From contig PBSN01000006.1 in NCBI GenBank assembly GCA_002726235.1, positions 14,660 through 43,850 on the forward strand: 29,191 bases of DNA. The letters run 5' to 3'. Below are positions 23,575 through 29,191 of the stretch, piece after piece (position 1 is the first letter of the stretch; each line of letters starts with the position of its first letter). The notes beneath the pieces are model-generated. The model was not told the origin of the DNA. It did no database searches and saw nothing but the letters and a program-made list of their open reading frames with translations. Both the position numbers and the translations under genes were made by a program. Origin of the DNA: Nitrospiraceae bacterium (GTDB lineage Bacteria > Nitrospirota > Nitrospiria > Nitrospirales > UBA2166).

Positions 23575-24867
23575 GTGTCCTACCAATCAGCGCTCCACGC
23601 TCTGTACCAGCTCCAACGTTTTGGCATTAAACTTGGCCTAGACACAACGAAGGCTCTCCTGTCATCCGTTGACAACCCACACCAACACTTCAAAACCGTT
23701 CACATCGCAGGCACTAATGGCAAGGGGTCAACAGCAGCCACTCTTGCATCCATCCTTCTTGCGACGGGACACCAAACGGGCCTGTATACTTCACCGCACC
23801 TCATAGACTTCAGCGAACGCATTCAAACCGACGGGCACCCTATCCCTCATAGGAGGCTCGAAGCGCTGATCGAGCAGGTCACCGCATCGTGTCCCACCAC
23901 AATCACACCAACGTTCTTTGAATTCGCAACGGCAATCGCATTCCTCTATTTTTCCGAGGCCAACATAGACATTGGCATCGTTGAGGTGGGGATGGGCGGA
24001 CGGTTCGATGCCACCAATGTCCTCAAGCCGCTTGTCACCATCATTACCAACGTAGGACTAGATCATCAAAAACATCTCGGCAACACCATCGAAGCCGTTG
24101 CAAAGGAGAAATGCGGCATCATACAACCAAATACTCCAACAGTGGTTGGCAATGTGTCGCCAAAAGCACTCACCGTTATCCAAGAGGTCTGCTCCACACA
24201 ACGGTCTCCCTTAGTTACATTCGGAGTAGATTTCCAAGCCGTTGAGTCTTCGCCAAATCATTTTGACTTTCACGGTCTCAGAAGTTCATATTCCGCCTTA
24301 CGATATTCACTGATGGGGCATCACCAAGTTGAGAATGCTGCCTGTGCACTCGCTGCTGTAGAATGGCTGCGCGACACAGGCATGCCGATCTCAGAAGATG
24401 GTCTCCGGCAGGGCCTCGTTTCCGTCCAGTGGCCCGGGCGTTTAGAATGTGTTGCGAACAATCCAACTGTGTTGCTCGATGGTGCACACAACCCAACTGC
24501 CGCTGAAGCACTCGCTAAATTTCTGGCTGATCACCAGCGAGGACATTCTGGAAATATCATCCTCGTCATTGGCATGCAAAAAGATAAGGATATGAAATCG
24601 TTCTTCACCCCCCTCATCCCATTGGCGAATACCATTGTCTTAACCCGTTCCGCTCACACGCAATCTGCCTCGGCTGAAGAACTCGCCGAACAACTCTCGG
24701 ACAAGCCCCTGCACCTTGTATATACTGCCTCTGCAGCAGAAGCCATGATGAAAGCCCATAACACCGCAACTCACGAAGATACCATCTGCGTAACCGGCTC
24801 TCTCCTGCTAGTCGGAGAGGTCAAGGCCCATCTCAAAGGTTCCTTTTTTTCACCTCTCCGTGGTTAA
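23575..24867 (+). CDS. folC: Folylpolyglutamate synthase / dihydrofolate synthase
   Basis: This 430-residue Mur-ligase-family enzyme adds glutamate to folates and probably makes dihydrofolate from dihydropteroate. The P-loop is GTNGKGST (46-53), followed by TSPHLIDFSERI. GMGGRFDATNV and LDGAHNPTA are also diagnostic. The start is a GTG giving MSYQSALHALYQLQ, which matches the family's beginning; the ribosome site is poor. Its end overlaps the lptD frame by 8 nt. Confidence 0.95.
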   Translation: MSYQSALHALYQLQRFGIKLGLDTTKALLSSVDNPHQHFKTVHIAGTNGKGSTAATLASILLATGHQTGLYTSPHLIDFSERIQTDGHPIPHRRLEALIEQVTASCPTTITPTFFEFATAIAFLYFSEANIDIGIVEVGMGGRFDATNVLKPLVTIITNVGLDHQKHLGNTIEAVAKEKCGIIQPNTPTVVGNVSPKALTVIQEVCSTQRSPLVTFGVDFQAVESSPNHFDFHGLRSSYSALRYSLMGHHQVENAACALAAVEWLRDTGMPISEDGLRQGLVSVQWPGRLECVANNPTVLLDGAHNPTAAEALAKFLADHQRGHSGNIILVIGMQKDKDMKSFFTPLIPLANTIVLTRSAHTQSASAEELAEQLSDKPLHLVYTASAAEAMMKAHNTATHEDTICVTGSLLLVGEVKAHLKGSFFSPLRG

Positions 24868-27220
24868 GGGCCCGTTACGGCATAACATCAGCCAAATGCG
24901 TTTATGGTATTTCGTGACGACTCCTAAGCTTTCTCATCTCAGGTACTTGTTTTTTGCCGCCTTGCTGCTAGGGGCTGTTATATTCCCGCGTTCCGTCGCC
25001 CTCGCTGCAGGTGAAATTATCAGTGAAGAAGAGCCAATCGACATACATGCAGATCGAGTTGAGTATTCACGCACCGAGGATACCTACATCGCAGACGGCA
25101 ACGTTGACGTGGTACAAGGAACGCAACATCTCACATCCGACCACGCAACATTGAATATGCAAGCCGGACTCCTCACTGCCGAAGGAAACGTCAATTACGA
25201 TGATGGTGAACAAACCATGACCGCTGACCGTATTGAACTGAGCATAAAAAGCAAAGCTGGCGTGATGTTCCATGGGACTATTCTAATCCGAGAGTCTCAG
25301 CAGTACGTAACAGGAAAAGTCATCGAACGTATCGATGCAACACACTATCGAATTGAAGAAGGCAGCTACACCGCGTGTATGATCGAAGAGGGCAAGCGGA
25401 CACCGTGGCAATTTAGGGCAAAAGAATTGCGCCTAGATACCGAGGGGCATCTCGTCGCCAAAGGCGCGCAATTCTGCTTAATGGAAGTTCCTGTCGCCTA
25501 CTTGCCAATCGTCAAGCTCCCCGGAAAAAAGAAACGGCAAACCGGGTTTCTTATGCCACTGCCAGGATTCAATGCTGAACAAGGGTACAAGCTTAAGCAA
25601 GGGTTTTTCTGGGCCATCGATCCACACCAGGATGTCGCGGCAACCATAGATCATCGAGGCAATCAAGGTACCGGGGGAGAACTCGAATACCGATATAAAC
25701 TGAGCAAAAATAGTGCAGGCGAACTTCGAACCAACTTCTTTAAAGATACCCGGGAGAATAAAAATCGGCTCGACGTCCAAATGCAACACATGACCCAGTT
25801 CACTAAAAGGCTCCAGGCCACCGTGGATATTGATTTTGTCAATAAACGGGACACACTGCAGGAAATCAGCGACGATGTTGAGGAACGGGTTCAACGACTC
25901 ACCGAGTCTCGTGCGTTTATATCACAACGCTGGGATCACGGATCCGCTTACCTTCTCGGACGATTCAGTCAAGATCTTGCGAACCCCAACGATCCCACAT
26001 CACAATTTCTTCCCGAACTAGGATATCGCCTGCAACCCTATCGCATTCCATCACTTCCCATGTATTTTGGCCTGGAATCGAGTTTAACCAACATTCATCG
26101 GCAAGATGGAACATTACCGTTTTTCGTGGATGGAGCACCAATACAACGATCAAGCCTCGATGCTCGACGCACCGACATATTTCCCAAGCTCTGGTCGACA
26201 TTTCAAGTCACCGATGGGATTTCTCTAACCCCTCAAGTAGGAGTAAGAGAAACGATATACACTAGAGGCGAGAACTCCAGTAATTGGATGGATCGCACCG
26301 TCCCGTACCTGAATGTTGAGGCAGAAGCCACCATGTCTCGCCGTTTTCGACTAGGAAGAGGCCGATCAATCACACATCGACTCACCCCATCGGTAACCTA
26401 TGAATATCTTCCACGCGTCAACCAGAACGATCTCCCTCAATTTGACGATCTTGACTTCGTCTTCCAAAAAAATCTCGTCACCTACTCCGTCGGAAATCGC
26501 TTCTCAACGGTCAAGAAAAGAGGGAAGAAAATACAGCATGTTGACCTGCTATCATTCACCGCGACACAATCTATCCAGATGAACCCCGGAGCGAGGGAAA
26601 AAGCCCGCACTGTCCTTGGCCGCCCAGAGACACTCGAAACCCGCTCGTTCTCAGATGTGCGGATCGAGGCAACCGTAAACCTACCCAAGTTCGTAGAACT
26701 AGACTTTGACGCATTTATCAACCCGAAAACAGGCATGAGTTCCGTATTCGAAACCGATCTTGGTTTGTTCTCAAACGAGTCCTGGTACCTAACAATCGGA
26801 CAACGTTTTACCCGTGCGGGTGATGTCCCAATTCGTGGGGACATGTTTAATCCAATCTCGTTCAACACTACGTTTCGCCAAGAAGAGGACATTCACTTTT
26901 CGACGTTTGAAGGCGGCACGACCCTCCCATTTGGTTTCCGCGCTGTTGCAAAAGCATACTACGATGCCAACCCTTCAGCAGGCACTCCATATTTTCCAGA
27001 GGTTGATTACGGGCTGTTTTATACCAATCCGTGCAGTTGCTGGGGTGCGGGGTTTTTCTATATCCAACGCCCCCAGCGTCTGGGAACGGCATCCGGATCT
27101 GACGCCGAATTTGGATTCATGATCAGCCTCCGAGGCCTCGGTGGAACCGAGAGCACGGTGACACCAAAATTCGTAAGAATGTTTCAGAACCTTGGACTCG
27201 ATCCCCTCAATCTCAAATAA
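24860..27220 (+). CDS. lptD: LPS-assembly outer-membrane protein LptD
   Basis: The 786-residue protein has an N-terminal hydrophobic signal (LRYLFFAALLLGAVIF, cleavage near ALAA-GE). An OstA-like beta-jellyroll follows (IDIHADRVEYSRTEDTYIADG, then DRIELSIKSKAG). The rest is a long beta-barrel beginning around TGFLMPLPGF. LptD, with LptE, inserts lipopolysaccharide into the outer leaflet. Cys173, Cys206, Cys725 and Cys727 are available for disulfides; the C-terminal pair is CSC rather than the adjacent CC of E. coli. The GTG start overlaps folC by 8 nt; an ATG at 24896 is an alternative that still keeps the signal sequence. Confidence 0.93.
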   Translation: MVKGPLRHNISQMRLWYFVTTPKLSHLRYLFFAALLLGAVIFPRSVALAAGEIISEEEPIDIHADRVEYSRTEDTYIADGNVDVVQGTQHLTSDHATLNMQAGLLTAEGNVNYDDGEQTMTADRIELSIKSKAGVMFHGTILIRESQQYVTGKVIERIDATHYRIEEGSYTACMIEEGKRTPWQFRAKELRLDTEGHLVAKGAQFCLMEVPVAYLPIVKLPGKKKRQTGFLMPLPGFNAEQGYKLKQGFFWAIDPHQDVAATIDHRGNQGTGGELEYRYKLSKNSAGELRTNFFKDTRENKNRLDVQMQHMTQFTKRLQATVDIDFVNKRDTLQEISDDVEERVQRLTESRAFISQRWDHGSAYLLGRFSQDLANPNDPTSQFLPELGYRLQPYRIPSLPMYFGLESSLTNIHRQDGTLPFFVDGAPIQRSSLDARRTDIFPKLWSTFQVTDGISLTPQVGVRETIYTRGENSSNWMDRTVPYLNVEAEATMSRRFRLGRGRSITHRLTPSVTYEYLPRVNQNDLPQFDDLDFVFQKNLVTYSVGNRFSTVKKRGKKIQHVDLLSFTATQSIQMNPGAREKARTVLGRPETLETRSFSDVRIEATVNLPKFVELDFDAFINPKTGMSSVFETDLGLFSNESWYLTIGQRFTRAGDVPIRGDMFNPISFNTTFRQEEDIHFSTFEGGTTLPFGFRAVAKAYYDANPSAGTPYFPEVDYGLFYTNPCSCWGAGFFYIQRPQRLGTASGSDAEFGFMISLRGLGGTESTVTPKFVRMFQNLGLDPLNLK

Positions 27221-27320
27221 TGGCGCCGTGGATCCATCACACACCCCCAAGGTCAATTGGACGAAGACAATGTTGGAATGTGACATCGTGCCGGTTTTTC
27301 ATGACAGACCGTAGGCTAAC

Positions 27321-28583
27321 ATGATCAACACACCCATCAGTCGACGAGAATTGTGGCAATGGCTTCTCTCCTCAACCACCCTGAAGCTGATTCCGCCTAC
27401 GACTGCCGGATTGGTTTTTGCTGATAACCTGCTTCACCCACATCGCGGCGATGCATCGGTGTATGACGTGGTACGGCGATACTACGGACATCGCCCCCTA
27501 GTAACAGTTAAAGAGAAGAAGCCGTTGATCAGCATTACCTCTCGGCCACATAACCTTGAGACCCCTCTTCACCACCTGACACACCCCATCACTCCCAACG
27601 ATGTTTTTTTTGTTCGCTCCCGCCTTGCCATCACACCAACTGATGATGCCGAATCCTATCGGCTTTCAATTCACGGCACTGTTGAGCACCCATTGGAACT
27701 CACTCTCAACGATCTTAAAACACAATTCGAACCGGTGAGCATTACCAGCGTGGCACAATGCGCGGGAAATAGCATGGCATTCTTTAATCCACCAGTGTTT
27801 CCTGGCTGGAACCTTACCCACGGATTCATGGGCTGTGCAACATGGACCGGAGTGAGGGTCAGGGATGTCCTCTCAAAAGTTGGCCTCAAGGCGAATGCAC
27901 ATGACGTTGTCTTCAAAGGAGCCGATCGACCGAGCATCGACAAGACACCTCTTGTCGAAAAGAGTTTTCGGTTGACCATCGATCAAACACTGGACGAAGA
28001 TCTCCTCATCGCATATGCCATGAACGGACACCCTCTTCCACGTTGGAATGGCTATCCTGTTCGACTGGCCGCACCAGGGTGGTATGGCACCTATTGGGTC
28101 AAATGGCTTGAGAGTATCACCGTCATTCCAAAGGCATTTGATGGCTTCTGGATGTCCAACGCATATCGAATTCCCGCACACCCTGTTGAGCCATACAAAC
28201 ATCCAGGCGAAACCATTCCTGTCACACGCTGTAACGTAAAATCCGTGATTACCTCACCCCAAGACAATGATCGTGTCAACTCTGTACAGCCTATCGAGAT
28301 CACTGGCGTAGCCTTCGATGCAGGCAACGGCATTCGATCTGTAGACATCTCCGTTGATGGAGGCAGATCCTGGCACAAAGCAAAACTTCATCCAGTCGAC
28401 GGACGGTATGCATGGAACACCTGGTCGTTCATCATCAAACCGAAAACGCCAGGCAAACTTACGATCATGTCCCGCGCAACAAACACCAATGGCGAAACCC
28501 AGCCCATGAAGGCCATCTGGAACCCCGGCGGCTACAAGTACAATGCCATAGACTCCATCGATATTATCGTCCCACCCCGTTAA
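27321..28583 (+). CDS. Periplasmic sulfite oxidase-like molybdoenzyme (SorA/SoxC family)
   Basis: The 420-residue protein has the sulfite oxidase fold. The molybdopterin domain carries VAQCAGNSMAFF, with C147 as the Mo ligand, and later NGHPLPRWNGYPVRLAAPGWYGTYWVKWL. The C-terminal dimer domain has ITGVAFDAGNGIRSVDISVDGGRSWHKA and RATNTNGETQ. An N-terminal SRRELWQWL followed by a hydrophobic stretch looks like a Tat signal, so it probably acts in the periplasm, oxidising sulfite to sulfate or another substrate. No haem domain is fused and no SorB-like cytochrome gene is next to it, so its electron acceptor is elsewhere. The gene is 100 nt after lptD and may have its own promoter. Confidence 0.87.
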   Translation: MINTPISRRELWQWLLSSTTLKLIPPTTAGLVFADNLLHPHRGDASVYDVVRRYYGHRPLVTVKEKKPLISITSRPHNLETPLHHLTHPITPNDVFFVRSRLAITPTDDAESYRLSIHGTVEHPLELTLNDLKTQFEPVSITSVAQCAGNSMAFFNPPVFPGWNLTHGFMGCATWTGVRVRDVLSKVGLKANAHDVVFKGADRPSIDKTPLVEKSFRLTIDQTLDEDLLIAYAMNGHPLPRWNGYPVRLAAPGWYGTYWVKWLESITVIPKAFDGFWMSNAYRIPAHPVEPYKHPGETIPVTRCNVKSVITSPQDNDRVNSVQPIEITGVAFDAGNGIRSVDISVDGGRSWHKAKLHPVDGRYAWNTWSFIIKPKTPGKLTIMSRATNTNGETQPMKAIWNPGGYKYNAIDSIDIIVPPR

Positions 28584-28635
28584 CGCCAGATTCCAACAGG
28601 AAACACTCAGTGATCACTTTCGTTGCCGCACGCCA

Positions 28636-28668
28636 AGGGGAAATAAGGTTTCCTCCCCCATTTCCCCT
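28636..28668. terminator. Hairpin after the sulfite oxidase-like gene
   Basis: AGGGGAAAT (28636-28644) can pair with ATTTCCCCT (28660-28668) around a 15-nt loop, 52 nt past the stop codon. No T-run follows, so Rho-independent termination is doubtful; it may only mark the mRNA end. Confidence 0.35.
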
Positions 28669-28722
28669 CCTCGCCTGAGAAGGGAGAAGACAAGGTGGAC
28701 CTGACACAGAATGATTGACCGC

Positions 28723-28751
28723 TTGCTCAAACATTACCGTGAGTGTATGTT
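28723..28751 (+). promoter_or_regulatory. Possible promoter of tRNA-Leu
   Basis: TTGCTC (28723-28728), a 17-nt spacer and TATGTT (28746-28751) lie 24 nt before the tRNA. The match to consensus is moderate. Confidence 0.35.
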
Positions 28752-28775
28752 CACGGCTTATTGTTTCAGTGGCAT

Positions 28776-28864
28776 GCCGGAGTGGCGGAATTGGCAGACG
28801 CCTGGGACTTAAAATCCCATGGGTGGTAACGCCCGTACGAGTTCGAGCCTCGTCTCCGGCACCA
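28776..28864 (+). tRNA. tRNA-Leu (anticodon UAA)
   Basis: The acceptor arms GCCGGAG and CTCCGGC pair fully, with discriminator A and an encoded CCA (28862-28864). The anticodon stem TGGGA/TCCCA holds the loop CTTAAAA, giving anticodon TAA, which reads UUA and UUG. A long variable arm (about GGGTGGTAACGCCC) identifies a class II tRNA. The T arm is ACGAG-TTCGAGC-CTCGT. Confidence 0.97.
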
Positions 28865-28950
28865 CATTTCCCCCAGTGATCAAGGGGGTAAGTGATTAGC
28901 CATCTGCAGACCGTCCTTCTTAAGGAGAAATTTCTCGCATCCCACTCATT

Positions 28951-28978
28951 TGGATTGTGCAATCGATGGATTGTGCAA
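28951..28978. repeat. Direct repeat TGGATTGTGCAA x2 downstream of tRNA-Leu
   Basis: The 12-bp word occurs at 28951-28962 and 28967-28978 with 4 nt between. It lies 87 nt past the tRNA. It could be a binding site or chance; it is not an extension of the tRNA 3' end, so it is not an attachment site by itself. Confidence 0.6.
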
Positions 28979-29007
28979 CCGGCATGCTAACCGTGCTCTC
29001 CCCACCT

Positions 29008-29191
29008 TCAACACATGGCGGGGTCGAGCACCTTCATCACACCTTCTTCTTTCCACTCAGGATTCGAGGCGTAAATCAGGTCACGGTTCCCAGTCCACCG
29101 CAATCGCCGTACCAGTAACAATCGCATCTTAATGAGCGTTTTTCCTCTGTGATCGAATCGATGGCACGACCAATCAAACGAATGACGATAT
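29008..29191 (-). CDS. Possible 3' end of a gene of unknown function (partial)
   Basis: On the minus strand one frame is open from the window edge to TGA at 29010-29008, giving about 60 codons. The translation ends ...LLLVRRLRWTGNRDLIYASN, PEWKEEGVMKVLDPAMC, which looks protein-like. A 39-residue internal ATG frame also exists (ATG ending MRLLLVRR...). I do not recognise the family. Because it is cut by the window and the opposite strand also has open frames, I rate it only possible. Confidence 0.35.
   Translation of the reverse strand, partial: YRHSFDWSCHRFDHRGKTLIKMRLLLVRRLRWTGNRDLIYASNPEWKEEGVMKVLDPAMC

Noticed and set aside
28564-28962. 132-codon minus-strand frame with GAGDEARTRTGVTTHG and SPRRLPIPPLRHA
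   Set aside because: It is the antisense translation of tRNA-Leu, a well-known spurious ORF; there is no ribosome site or independent protein signal.
29161-29191. Plus-strand gene start (ATG then ARPIKRMTI)
   Set aside because: Only ten codons are available, there is no ribosome site, and the minus-strand frame across the same bases looks better.
1-29191. CRISPR array or prophage
   Set aside because: No regularly spaced direct repeats, integrase, capsid or Cas-like genes were seen.

Overview
The window comes from a Gram-negative bacterium with an outer membrane and periplasmic electron transport. It encodes LptD, an outer-membrane barrel ending in Phe, several lipoproteins, c-type haem proteins and a periplasmic sulfite-oxidase-like molybdoenzyme. 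Base composition looks close to 50 % G+C (by eye, not computed). The mix of SorA-like enzyme, P460-type cytochromes, an accD-folC-lptD cluster and many degenerate intergenic repeats reminds me of Nitrospira/Nitrospirota. That is an inference from gene content and needs a similarity search.

Layout. 1-3533 (+): the end of tldD, its partner pmbA/tldE, a dienelactone hydrolase, and a zinc-ribbon/PH-domain membrane protein bracketed by two related intergenic repeats. 3723-6256 (-): an ABC-2 exporter pair (ATPase, permease) followed by a family 5 uracil-DNA glycosylase. 6417-10365 (+): a SthA-type flavoprotein, an S41 protease lipoprotein and DNA polymerase IV, which runs tail-to-tail into a ferritin-like gene on the minus strand. 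11442-14264 (+): the most unusual part, a lipoprotein with three tandem cytochrome P460-like domains (three CXXCH motifs), a perfect 13-bp hairpin, then an outer-membrane barrel with an N-terminal CXXCH. A strong sigma70-type promoter and a leader of about 190 nt precede it.

14556-21872 (-): an ECF sigma/anti-sigma pair; a secreted protein of unknown function; a membrane methyltransferase coupled to a small zinc-ribbon gene; a B12-binding radical SAM protein; a TlpA-like thioredoxin; and three adjacent divergent paralogues of one exported protein family that share a single conserved Cys. 22319-28583 (+): a 63-residue membrane-anchored peptide, accD, folC, lptD (overlapping folC) and a SorA-like enzyme. 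tRNA-Leu(UAA) follows at 28776-28864, and the window ends in what may be the 3' end of another minus-strand gene.

How it fits together: accD, folC and lptD are housekeeping envelope/lipid/folate genes. The P460 lipoprotein and haem-barrel genes look like one electron-transfer or NO/hydroxylamine-handling unit. The three-paralogue/TlpA/radical SAM cluster looks like one envelope system of unknown purpose. These two clusters are the best candidates for undescribed biology here.
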